A DNA stretch of 14,679 nt from an uncultured Butyrivibrio sp. (GTDB taxonomy: Bacteria; Bacillota; Clostridia; Lachnospirales; Lachnospiraceae). The notes beneath the pieces are model-generated. The model was not told the origin of the DNA. It searched no databases and saw nothing but the letters and a program-made list of their open reading frames with translations. A program made the translations under genes and the position numbers. This document shows, in pieces, positions 1-6,649 of the stretch. The stretch spans positions 30,368 through 45,046 of the forward strand of contig CAJTON010000027.1 of assembly GCA_910577605.1 (NCBI GenBank), given 5' to 3'. Numbering within the stretch: the stretch's first letter is position 1; every line of letters starts with the position of its first letter.

Positions 1-281
1 CTATCGTAAGACCGCAGACCGAGTGCATAGTTATGACTCCGGTATGTCCGCATATGCTCGGCAAGAGCAGCGTTATTTTCGGCGGGGAGGACGAGCTGAG
101 CGTCGTTATGAGCGAGACAAGAACGGGTGTCGAGGAGAGAGTCGCGACATTTGACGGTACGGATCATATCGGGCTGCTTACTGGAGACAGGATAGTTATC
201 CGTAAATCAGGTATGTACGCGGATTTTATAAGAATAAAAAAACATAATTTTCTGCAGATTTTGCGGAACAAATTATCTTAA
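1..281 (+). CDS. nadK: NAD kinase, C-terminal part (5' end outside window)
   Basis: The frame is open from position 3 to the TAA at 279-281, giving about 92 residues of the C-terminal end. NAD kinase phosphorylates NAD to NADP with ATP (or polyphosphate) in the cytoplasm. The visible part begins in the beta-rich NAD-binding domain and includes the family's TPVCPH motif near its start, followed by a KSSVIF segment and a GDRIVIRKS strand like those at the end of bacterial NadK/PpnK. The catalytic GGDGT region lies upstream of the window. The next gene is argR, and nadK-argR-recN is a common order in Clostridia, so co-transcription is likely. No terminator separates it from argR; instead the 120-bp gap holds two hairpin repeats. 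Identification rests on motif recognition in a partial protein but is fairly secure. Confidence 0.88.
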   Translation, partial: IVRPQTECIVMTPVCPHMLGKSSVIFGGEDELSVVMSETRTGVEERVATFDGTDHIGLLTGDRIVIRKSGMYADFIRIKKHNFLQILRNKLS

Positions 282-299
282 ATATAAGGAGCTGTTCGT

Positions 300-338
300 G
301 TATCCAACTATGCGCTGAAAAGCAGCGCAGCAATGATG
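300..338 (+). repeat. Copy 1 (degenerate) of the two-hairpin leader repeat
   Basis: The second hairpin of the repeat is clear: TGCGCTG at 311-317, a 5-base loop, then CAGCGCA at 323-329, followed by GCAATGATGAAA. The first-hairpin part is diverged: only ATCCAACTATGCGC matches the ATACCATTATGCGC of the other copies. It leads straight into copy 2 at 339. An AAGGAG at 286-291 followed by GTG at 298 could begin a six-codon frame ending at the TGA inside this hairpin. Confidence 0.7.
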
Positions 339-390
339 AAACCCTCTGTGAGGATACCATTATGCGTTGAGGAGCAACGCATGAACAATG
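339..390 (+). repeat. Copy 2 of the two-hairpin leader repeat, upstream of argR
   Basis: Hairpin 1 is CCTC (343-346), loop TGT, GAGG (350-353). Hairpin 2 is ATGCGTTG (362-369), loop AGGAG, CAACGCAT (375-382). Compared with the other copies, the stem has exchanged a C-G pair for a T-A pair (GCGTTG/CAACGC against GCGCTG/CAGCGC), a compensatory change. The unit ends in AATGAAA, which runs directly into the GGAG of the argR ribosome-binding site at 391-397. Confidence 0.85.
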
Positions 391-402
391 AAAGGAGTAA
401 AG

Positions 403-855
403 TTGAAAACTCAGAGACAGAATAAAATAATAGAAATAATCAACAAAAATGATATAGAGACGCAGGAGGATCTTGCCGAGGCTCTCAACAACGAGGGCTA
501 CAACGTGACGCAGGCGACGATCTCAAGGGACATAAGGGAGCTTAAGCTAACCAAGGTGTCTACCGGAGGAGGGCAGAAATATGTCGCGCTCAGGCAGCCC
601 GACGGTGTTATGACCGACAAATATATCAGGGTGCTGAAGGACGGCTTCGCCTCTGTGGATATCGCTCAGAATATCCTTGTGATAAAGACTGTGGCAGGCA
701 TGGCTATGGCAGTGGCGGCGGCGCTCGACAATATGCAGTGGCACGAGGTCGTAGGAACGATAGCCGGGGACGATACGATAATGTGCGCGATAAGAAGCGT
801 GTCCGACGCCTGCGCCGTTATGGAAAGAATACATAAAATAGTTTCAAAAAACTGA
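403..855 (+). CDS. argR: Arginine repressor ArgR
   Basis: ArgR senses L-arginine and controls arginine biosynthesis and catabolism genes as a hexamer. The protein of 150 residues matches the usual family length. Residues 1-70 form the winged helix-turn-helix domain, with the hallmark NVTQATISRDIRELKL at 34-49 (SR at 41-42 contacts DNA). The C-terminal oligomerisation and arginine-binding domain contains GTIAGDDTI, whose paired aspartates bind arginine. I chose the TTG at 403 over the in-frame ATG at 388. AAAGGAG at 391-397 sits five bases before the TTG and would lie inside the coding region if ATG 388 were used, and the TTG start gives the normal N-terminus (KTQRQNKIIEII). Two hairpin repeats precede it. 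No convincing ARG box is visible upstream, so autoregulation is not shown here. Confidence 0.95.
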   Translation: MKTQRQNKIIEIINKNDIETQEDLAEALNNEGYNVTQATISRDIRELKLTKVSTGGGQKYVALRQPDGVMTDKYIRVLKDGFASVDIAQNILVIKTVAGMAMAVAAALDNMQWHEVVGTIAGDDTIMCAIRSVSDACAVMERIHKIVSKN

Positions 856-878
856 CGGGTTCATCTGGGACGGACGGC

Positions 879-930
879 AACCCTCTGCGGGGATACCATT
901 ATGCGCTGAAATGCAGCGCAATAATAATGA
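879..930 (+). repeat. Copy 3 of the two-hairpin leader repeat
   Basis: Hairpin 1 is CCTC (882-885), loop TGC, GGGG (889-892). Relative to the other copies an A has become G, turning a T-A pair into a T-G wobble, so pairing survives. Hairpin 2 is TGCGCTG (902-908), loop AAATG, CAGCGCA (914-920), then AATAATAATGA. It is in direct tandem with copy 4, with a period of 52 bp. Confidence 0.88.
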
Positions 931-982
931 AACCCTCTGCGAGGATACCATTATGCGCTGAAATACAGCGCAATAATAATGA
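931..982 (+). repeat. Copy 4 of the two-hairpin leader repeat, upstream of recN
   Basis: Hairpin 1 is CCTC (934-937), loop TGC, GAGG (941-944). Hairpin 2 is TGCGCTG (954-960), loop AAATA, CAGCGCA (966-972). The loop differs from copy 3 but both stems are identical, so variation is concentrated in loops. The AATAATAATGA tail runs into AAAGGGA (982-988), the ribosome-binding site of recN. Confidence 0.88.
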
Positions 983-993
983 AAGGGACAGGT

Positions 994-2629
994 ATGTTAC
1001 TTAATTTACACGTTAAGAATCTTGCTTTGGTGGAGGAAGCGGAAATCGAAGTCGGTTATTCTCGGAGCTGTGAATCTTGCCCTTGGCGCGAAAGCCGGCT
1101 CTGAGATGATAGGGCGCTTTGCGGACAGCGCGCTCGCGGAGCTTACTTTTCTGATAGAAGACGGGGATAAATTAAAAGCGTTAAATGGAATGGACATATA
1201 TCCGGAGGACGGAATAATAACCGTCACAAGGAGGATCATGCCCGGACGCAGCTTTATAAAGGTAAACGGAGAGACCGTCACGGCGGCCCTCGTCAAAAAA
1301 ATCACCGAGCTTTTGATAGACATACACGGACAGCATGACCATCAGTCCCTTCTTTATAAATCAAAGCATCTGGAAATTCTTGACAAGTATGCGCGCGAAG
1401 AAACCGCCGATACTAAAAAAAGGCTTCTGGCGGCGTATGCGGAGTATAAAGCGGCAGCGGCGGAGCTTGAGAAATTTACGCTTGACGAGGAGGAGCGCAG
1501 CCGCAGCATTTCTTTTCTTAAATATGAAACCGAAGAAATAGACAACGCGGCTGTCGGAGAAGGCGAGGATGAGAAGGTAGAGGCTGAATACCGCAGGATA
1601 ATCAACGCGCAGAAGATCGCGGAGTCAGTTGATACGGCGTTAAAGCTTACGTGCGGAGACGGAAACGGCGGCGCGGGAGAATCGGTGGCGCGCGCGTATT
1701 CGGCGCTCAATTCGGCGGCTCAGTATGACGAAGAGCTTGAAACGCTTCTGTCGCAGCTTTCAGATATAGACAGCCTTATTTCGGATTTTAACAGGGAGCT
1801 TTCGGATTACGCGGCGGGACTTATGTTTGACCGCGGCAGACTGGAGGCTGTCGAGAAAAGACTTGATCTAATAAACGGACTCAAATCAAAGTACGGGGCG
1901 ACCATAGAGCAGATAAACGCGTACAGGGAAGCCGCGCAGGAAAAGCTTGATTTTTATGAGGAATATGATAAGAATCTTGAACAGGCAAAAAGCCGTCTTG
2001 AAGCGGAGGAAAATAAGGTCAGAAGGCTGTGCGGCGAGCTTAGCGCACTCAGGAAGGGCGCGGCAAAAAGACTTGAAGCCGTTATAACGGAAGCGCTCTG
2101 TGATTTGAATTTTGAACACATTAAATTTGAGATCTGCATTAAGGAGATTTCCACTCTGTCGGCAAACGGACAGGACGAGGCGGAATTTATGATCTCGCTT
2201 AATCCGGGAGAAGCGCCGAAGCCTCTTTCTAAGGTGGCGTCAGGAGGAGAGTTGTCGAGGATAATGCTTGGCATCAAATCCGCTCTTGCGGTGAAGGACG
2301 AGATAGGCACGCTTATTTTTGACGAGATTGACACCGGGATCAGCGGGCGGACCGCGCAGAAGGTATCGGAGAAAATGGCTGTCATAGCCCGCGCGCAGCA
2401 GGTAATATGCATAACGCATCTGCCTCAGATAGCCTCCATGGCTGACATACATTTTCTTATAGAAAAAAATATCGAAGGCGGTTTTACAAAAACGTCAATT
2501 AAAAGACTTGACGAAAAAGAAATTACGGACGAGCTTGCGAGAATGCTCGGCGGAAAGGAAATCACGGACATTGTTACTCAGAACGCAAGGCAGATGAAAG
2601 CGCTTGCGAACGAAATAAAGCAAAAATAA
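994..2629 (+). pseudogene. recN: DNA repair ATPase RecN, disrupted: frameshift and loss of Walker A
   Basis: RecN is an SMC-like ATPase for double-strand break repair. Translation from ATG 994 (site AAAGGGA) gives a typical N-terminus, LHVKNLALVEEAEIEV, but continues out of frame to a TGA at 1102-1104. The rest of RecN is intact in the +1 frame from about 1049 to 2629: KSVILGAVNLALGAK, then IHGQHDHQS, a long coiled-coil region (about 1400-2050), the SGGELSRIML signature (2240-2269), Walker B LIFDEIDTG (aspartate at 2321) and CITHLPQIA. The missing segment is the glycine-rich loop normally ending in GETGAGK; about 47 bp appear deleted around AAGTCGG (1049-1055). There are no other stops in about 525 codons, so the lesion is recent or an assembly error. 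An internal TTG at 1022 could start the long frame, but that product would lack the ATP-binding loop. Confidence 0.88.
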
Positions 2630-2698
2630 TCGGGAATTTAATTAATGCAGCATGGTAAAAGCATATACCAGTATTACAAATCAATGAGAGGATAAAAA

Positions 2699-3925
2699 AT
2701 GGCTTCACTTCTTATCGCGGTAATCTATCTTGCCTTTATAAGCCTCGGTCTGCCGGACTCGCTGCTTGGCTCGGCGTGGCCCACGATGCAGACCGTTTTT
2801 CATGTGCCCTCGTCATACGCGGGCTATGTCTCCATGATGATCTCCTTTATGACGATCATATCGGCGCTTGCGGGTCCGAAGCTGATAAAAAAATTTTCAA
2901 CCAAATGGATAGTGATCGTTTCGATCTTTTTGACGGTTGCGGGACTTATCGGATTTTCATTCACCACGCGGTATTGGATGCTGTTTCTGTTCGCCGTTCC
3001 CTACGGCTTGGGCGCCGGTTCGGTCGATGCCTCTCTCAATCACTATGTGGCAAATCATTATTCCTCGTCGGTGATGAACTTTCTGCACTGCTTTTACGGG
3101 CTAGGAGCGATCATCAGTCCTAATCTTATGGCACTGGCGCTGAAATATGCTCGCTGGAACGAGGGCTATCGCTGGACGGCATACATACAGATAGCAATTC
3201 TCCTCGTCTGCATTCTTTCTCTGCCGCTCTGGAAAAACAATGAAAAAGAGGCGCAGGAAGCGGAAGAAAGCGCGGGAATAACGGAGGCGCTAAAGGCTCC
3301 CGGAGTCATACTTACACTGATCGCCTTCTTTTCCTACTGCGCAGGCGAGGCGACCTGTTTTTTATGGACGTCAAGCTACTTTGCGGGAACGAAGCAGGGC
3401 ATGAGTGAGGAGCTTATCGCGGCGTTCGGCTCGCTTATTTTCGGCGGGCTGATGCTAGGGCGCCTTATCTCCGGCTTTATTTCCAACCGGCTGGGGGACC
3501 GCTTGCTGATACGTATCGGGATCGCAGCGGAGCTTGCGGGGATCCTGCTTATTGCCCTGCCGTTTAAGTCGTATATTCCTGCCGCCGCCGGATTTCTGAT
3601 CGCCGGTACGGGTATGGGGCCGGTCTATCCGGCAATTCAGCACATGGCTCCCGACAACTTCGGGAAAAAATACAGCGCGGCGGTAATCGGACTGCAAATG
3701 GCCTCCGCCTATCTGGGAAGCACCTTTATGCCGATGTTGTTCGGCAAGCTTCAGCAGGCGGTCGGCATATGGATCATGCCGCTGTATTTGACTTTGTTCG
3801 CTTTTTTAAACATTGTTTTTCTGGAAGCGGCTTATCAGAAAATCAGAAAAAAGGGCGCAATGCGTCCGGTGGACGCATATTCTGCGCCGACCGTAGAGAA
3901 GCGTGGAGGTGATAAGCATGCCTGA
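2699..3925 (+). CDS. Major facilitator superfamily transporter, substrate unknown
   Basis: The 408-residue protein is hydrophobic and fits a 12-helix MFS permease. Helices are visible from the N-terminus (LLIAVIYLAFISLGL) to about residue 385, with a charged central loop (KNNEKEAQEAEES, about 179-191) between the two six-helix halves and a hydrophilic tail. GLPDSLLGSAWPTM in helix 1 and a GRLISGFISNRLGDR loop in the second half resemble the fucose-permease-like sugar MFS group, but substrate cannot be assigned. The start ATG 2699 has GAGAGGAT at 2686-2693. Its end overlaps mutM by 8 bp, so the two are translationally coupled. Isoleucine codons are mostly ATC (19 of 37 by hand count), unlike spo0A, where ATA dominates. 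That suggests a different history from the flanking genes. Confidence 0.88.
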   Translation: MASLLIAVIYLAFISLGLPDSLLGSAWPTMQTVFHVPSSYAGYVSMMISFMTIISALAGPKLIKKFSTKWIVIVSIFLTVAGLIGFSFTTRYWMLFLFAVPYGLGAGSVDASLNHYVANHYSSSVMNFLHCFYGLGAIISPNLMALALKYARWNEGYRWTAYIQIAILLVCILSLPLWKNNEKEAQEAEESAGITEALKAPGVILTLIAFFSYCAGEATCFLWTSSYFAGTKQGMSEELIAAFGSLIFGGLMLGRLISGFISNRLGDRLLIRIGIAAELAGILLIALPFKSYIPAAAGFLIAGTGMGPVYPAIQHMAPDNFGKKYSAAVIGLQMASAYLGSTFMPMLFGKLQQAVGIWIMPLYLTLFAFLNIVFLEAAYQKIRKKGAMRPVDAYSAPTVEKRGGDKHA

Positions 3926-4757
3926 GCTGCCTGAAATAGAAACGGTAAAAAGTGTGATAGAGCCGCAGATACGGGGGCTTACGATCAAAGGTATAATTGT
4001 GAGGCGTCCGGAGGTCATCGCACATCCGGGCAGCGATGAATTCTGCAAGGCCGTTGCGGGACAGGAAATATCTGCTATGGCGCGCAGGGGAAAGTTTTTA
4101 ATGCTTCATTTGAAAAATGGAAGCAGGCTCGTACTGCATCTGCGGATGACGGGCTGTCTGCTTGTGACGCCGCCCGACTGTCCGAGGGAGAAGCACACAC
4201 ATATCGTTTTCTTCCTGAGCAACGGAAAAGAGCTGCGTTTTTCGGATACCCGCCGTTTCGGGCGTTTTTGGCTTATAAGAAGCGGCGAGGAGGATACATA
4301 CAGCGGGCTTGGAAAATTGGGACCTGAGCCGTTTTCCTCTGAATGCAGCGCTGAATATCTCAAGAGCAGGCTCGGAAAGCGGAAAAGGACAATTAAGGAG
4401 TGCCTGCTCGACCAAGGCGTGATCGCGGGAATAGGTAATATTTATTCTGACGAGATACTGTTTCGTGCAGGGATCTGTCCTGTCCGTCCGGCAGACAGCT
4501 TAGCGGAAGAGGAATGGAAGCGGCTTGCCGCTACGATTCCCCGATGTCTGTCTTATTTTATAGAGAAAAACCGTATTGACGCGGACGATTATCTGGAGAC
4601 AAGAGGGCAGGACTACCGAAACACGCCGTTTTTGCAGGTGTACGGTCATGCCGGAGAGCCGTGTCCGAATTGCGGGAGCTTGTTGCGCCGTACCGTTATC
4701 GGCGGCAGGAGCAGCGTGTATTGTGCGGATTGTCAGGGGGATTTAATTTTATACTGA
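3918..4757 (+). CDS. mutM: Formamidopyrimidine-DNA glycosylase (Fpg/MutM)
   Basis: This bifunctional glycosylase/AP lyase removes 8-oxoguanine and other oxidised purines from DNA. The protein is 279 residues, normal for the family. The mature N-terminus begins PELPEIE, with the catalytic Pro2 and Glu3. Lys59 in ARRGKFL matches the conserved beta-hairpin lysine. GIGNIYSDEILF is the helix-two-turn-helix segment. The C-terminal zinc finger has four cysteines at 249, 252, 269 and 272, with the intercalating-loop arginine (RRTVIGGRSS) between the pairs. I chose ATG 3918 because GGAGGTGA at 3905-3912 is five bases upstream and the catalytic proline must be residue 2; a longer in-frame start at 3903 would bury it. 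The gene overlaps the end of the transporter gene and is followed by its own terminator. Isoleucine codon use is mixed, between that of the transporter and spo0A. Confidence 0.96.
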   Translation: MPELPEIETVKSVIEPQIRGLTIKGIIVRRPEVIAHPGSDEFCKAVAGQEISAMARRGKFLMLHLKNGSRLVLHLRMTGCLLVTPPDCPREKHTHIVFFLSNGKELRFSDTRRFGRFWLIRSGEEDTYSGLGKLGPEPFSSECSAEYLKSRLGKRKRTIKECLLDQGVIAGIGNIYSDEILFRAGICPVRPADSLAEEEWKRLAATIPRCLSYFIEKNRIDADDYLETRGQDYRNTPFLQVYGHAGEPCPNCGSLLRRTVIGGRSSVYCADCQGDLILY

Positions 4758-4788
4758 CTGCCGGAGTGTGGACCGACAGTGATTTTTT
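4757..4788 (+). terminator. Intrinsic terminator after mutM
   Basis: Starting on the last base of the mutM stop codon, ACTG-C-CGG (4757-4764) pairs with CCG-A-CAGT (4773-4780) around an 8-base loop with one C/A mismatch. A run of six T follows at 4783-4788. The stem is modest, so efficiency is uncertain. It separates the transporter-mutM pair from spoIVB. Confidence 0.6.
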
Positions 4789-4873
4789 AAGCAAAAATAA
4801 CAAAACATTGAAAAATCTAACAGACTTAAAACAGTGTTTTTCTGCATAATAAAAACAGGAGGTGCAAAAGCCT

Positions 4874-6121
4874 ATGAAGAAATTATTGAAAACACTGTTT
4901 TTTATTGTACCGATTGCAGTCCTTTGTGCCGGGGCAATATATTATGTTGAATACATTAAAAGAAATATACCCGACACGATTTATATGAATGCCTACTCCG
5001 ACGGAACAATTAATATCGGACTTCCGTTTGTGGGAACACTTCGGGGCAAAGACGACGATACCGCGGCGGTGCAGGCGTCCGTGAATCTGAATGAGCCTGT
5101 CACGATAAACTCAGGACAGGTGAGGGATTACACTCTTAGCGTAAGGCTTTTCGGCATATGGGACGTAAAGGACATAAGGGTGTCCGTGAGCGAGCCGAGA
5201 GAAGTAGTGCCGTGCGGTATACCGGTGGGAATATATATCGAGACCGACGGCGTGCTTGTAGTGGACGTCGGAGAAATTTCCTCGTCAGCCGGAACTCTCG
5301 AAGCGCCCGCGAGAGGGGTCATAAGCTCCGGCGACTATATAACGGCTGTCAACGGTATGGAAGTAAATACCATAAGCGAGCTTGTAAAAGAAATCGACGC
5401 TGTCCATAACGATTATGTAAGGCTTACTATCAGGCGCGGACAGGAGGTCATGGACGTTAAGGTAAAAACGGTATGCGACCGCGACGGGGTCTATAAAATA
5501 GGTGTGTGGGTGCGCGACGACTGTCAAGGTCTGGGAACGCTCACCTATGTGGACGACAACAACCGATTCGGAACGCTAGGCCACGCGATAAGCGACAGTC
5601 AGACCGGGCAGATGGTGGAAATAAAATCAGGAAGTCTTTACACGGCCAAAATATGGTCTGTTGTGAAGGGAGAGTCCGGTACACCGGGAGAAGTGATAGG
5701 CTCTATCAACTATAGTGATGAAAGCTATATAGGAAAGATCACGGATAACTGTGAAATCGGAATCTACGGCGAAGCCGATCCGAAGATTTTCGCGTATGTG
5801 GACGAAGTATATATGGATATAGCCTACAAGCAGGATATAAAGATAGGTCCGGCGGTGGTGCGCTCATTTGTGGACGGAGAGGTGCGGGACTATCAGATCG
5901 ATATACAGGAGGTAAACTATTCTGACAGATATGAAAATAAAGGAATAATATTTGAGGTAGTGGACCAAGAACTTTTGGATGCTACAAACGGCATTGTTCA
6001 AGGAATGTCAGGTTCGCCTATAATTCAGGATGAAAAAGTAATAGGAGCAGTAACACATGTTTTTGTAAATAAACCGGAAAAAGGATATGGGATATTTATT
6101 GAAAATATGTTGGAGCATTAA
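4874..6121 (+). CDS. spoIVB: SpoIVB, forespore-secreted serine peptidase (S55)
   Basis: SpoIVB is made in the forespore, crosses the inner forespore membrane and triggers processing of pro-sigmaK in the mother cell by cleaving SpoIVFA. The 415-residue protein has a single N-terminal membrane anchor/signal (LLKTLFFIVPIAVLCAGAIYYV, residues 4-25). A PDZ domain follows at about 110-200 (GIPVGIYIETDG, GDYITAVNGMEV), then the S55 peptidase domain. His237 (FGTLGHAISD), Asp364 (VVDQELL) and Ser379 (QGMSGSP) are each one residue off the B. subtilis His236, Asp363 and Ser378 that I recall as its triad, so the enzyme looks active. ATG 4874 is preceded by AGGAGGT (4857-4863); GTG 4862 would overlap that site and is less likely. 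Downstream lie a strong terminator and spo0A, the usual clostridial neighbour. Confidence 0.96.
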   Translation: MKKLLKTLFFIVPIAVLCAGAIYYVEYIKRNIPDTIYMNAYSDGTINIGLPFVGTLRGKDDDTAAVQASVNLNEPVTINSGQVRDYTLSVRLFGIWDVKDIRVSVSEPREVVPCGIPVGIYIETDGVLVVDVGEISSSAGTLEAPARGVISSGDYITAVNGMEVNTISELVKEIDAVHNDYVRLTIRRGQEVMDVKVKTVCDRDGVYKIGVWVRDDCQGLGTLTYVDDNNRFGTLGHAISDSQTGQMVEIKSGSLYTAKIWSVVKGESGTPGEVIGSINYSDESYIGKITDNCEIGIYGEADPKIFAYVDEVYMDIAYKQDIKIGPAVVRSFVDGEVRDYQIDIQEVNYSDRYENKGIIFEVVDQELLDATNGIVQGMSGSPIIQDEKVIGAVTHVFVNKPEKGYGIFIENMLEH

Positions 6122-6143
6122 TCTATAAAAATATAGAAGTATA

Positions 6144-6183
6144 AAAGGTGCATTGCACGGAACTCTGTGCATGCGCCTTTTTT
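6144..6183 (+). terminator. Intrinsic terminator after spoIVB
   Basis: AAAGGTGCAT-T-GCAC (6144-6158) pairs with GTGC-ATGCGCCTTT (6167-6180) with a single bulged T and an 8-base loop. The U tract TTTTTT covers 6178-6183. The leading A run also gives it some capacity in reverse. It isolates spoIVB from the spo0A region. Confidence 0.85.
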
Positions 6184-6577
6184 AGGCAATGCACGATATT
6201 ATTCTCAAAATTAGACTAATAGTAGAATATATTTTCCCTATATGATTGTGAAGGATAATGTGGTATAATAAGTGCAAGCGCTTATTATCATTCCGCGGTC
6301 GCCGAATATGCCTTCGGCATGCTCGGCTCGTCGCGTTTATGGCATAATAAACTCAAAAATCCAGCCGCTTCGCGTCTGACGCGCTACGCGCTATGTGATT
6401 TTTTCGTTACCATGTCAGGTGAAATCAAATGTCTGCTACGCAGCCGCTTGATTTCCTGCTGACATGGTATAATAAACGTAAGCAGCCAATTTCCGGCAGC
6501 GCAAGTTAAGGTCATTTTCGACATTATTTTCTTGCGAAAAATGTCGAAAACGCACTTAAATTAATGAAAATGGTATC
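6184..6577 (+). other. Palindrome-rich intergenic block upstream of spo0A
   Basis: No plausible gene lies here. Four consecutive inverted repeats occupy 6264-6470. (a) ATAATAAG (6265-6272) and CTTATTAT (6281-6288). (b) GCCGA-AT-ATGCC, loop TTC, GGCAT-GC-TCGGC (6301-6327), flanked by CGCG on both sides. (c) AAAAATC (6355-6361) and GATTTTT around an inner CGCGT-CTG-ACGCG. (d) ACCATGTCAG plus GAAATCAA (6409-6428) pairing with TTGATTTC plus CTGACATGGT (6448-6468), with a small inner hairpin CTGC-TAC-GCAG. The word ATGGYATAATAAAC occurs at 6339-6352 and 6464-6477, and TGGTATAATAA also at 6261-6271; the TATAAT copies are good extended -10 sequences, but no -35 is evident. The compact, GC-rich loops in AT-rich sequence look like mobile palindromic repeats or a structured leader. 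Confidence 0.6.
6515..6550. promoter_or_regulatory. Inverted pair of 0A boxes (Spo0A-binding sites)
   Basis: TTTTCGACATT (6515-6525) and AATGTCGAAAA (6540-6550) form a perfect 11-bp inverted repeat with a 14-base spacer. Each arm contains a perfect 0A box (TGTCGAA; 6517-6523 on the minus strand and 6542-6548 on the plus strand). The pair lies just upstream of the -35 of the proposed spo0A promoter and about 100 bp before the spo0A start, so direct autoregulation by Spo0A is likely. Binding itself is inferred. Confidence 0.75.
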
Positions 6578-6606
6578 TTGCGGCGAAATATGGTGCAAGA
6601 TATAAT
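6578..6606 (+). promoter_or_regulatory. Probable sigmaA-type promoter of spo0A
   Basis: TTGCGG (6578-6583) and TATAAT (6601-6606) are separated by exactly 17 bases. Transcription would start near 6613, giving a leader of about 37 nt. That leader would open with the perfect hairpin CAGGGA-GTGGG-TCCCTG (6614-6630), immediately before the GGAGGAGGA ribosome-binding site. The 0A boxes lie about 65-95 bp upstream of the predicted start. I saw no sigmaH-type promoter match. Confidence 0.6.
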
Positions 6607-6649
6607 ACAAAAGCAGGGAGTGGGTCCCTGTTCGGAGGAGGAATTAAAT

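Noticed and set aside
286..318. Six-codon frame with AAGGAG and GTG before argR
   Set aside because: Too short to support as a gene alone; mentioned only with the repeat's mini reading frames.
378..397. Possible ARG box (CATGAACAATGAAAG) before argR
   Set aside because: It is only partly like the consensus, and the sequence is explained by the repeat stem plus the ribosome-binding site.
2649..2671. TGGTA...TACCA hairpin between recN and the transporter
   Set aside because: The stem is only 5 bp with no T tract, so it does not support a terminator.
4845..4851. CATAATA, a match to the sigmaG/sigmaF -10 sequence before spoIVB
   Set aside because: It fits the known forespore control of spoIVB, but there is no matching -35 at the right distance, and the transcript would begin right at the ribosome-binding site.
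6261..6473. TGGTATAAT words as separate spo0A promoters
   Set aside because: They are good extended -10 sequences but have no recognisable -35, and they lie inside palindromes; kept only as part of the block description.
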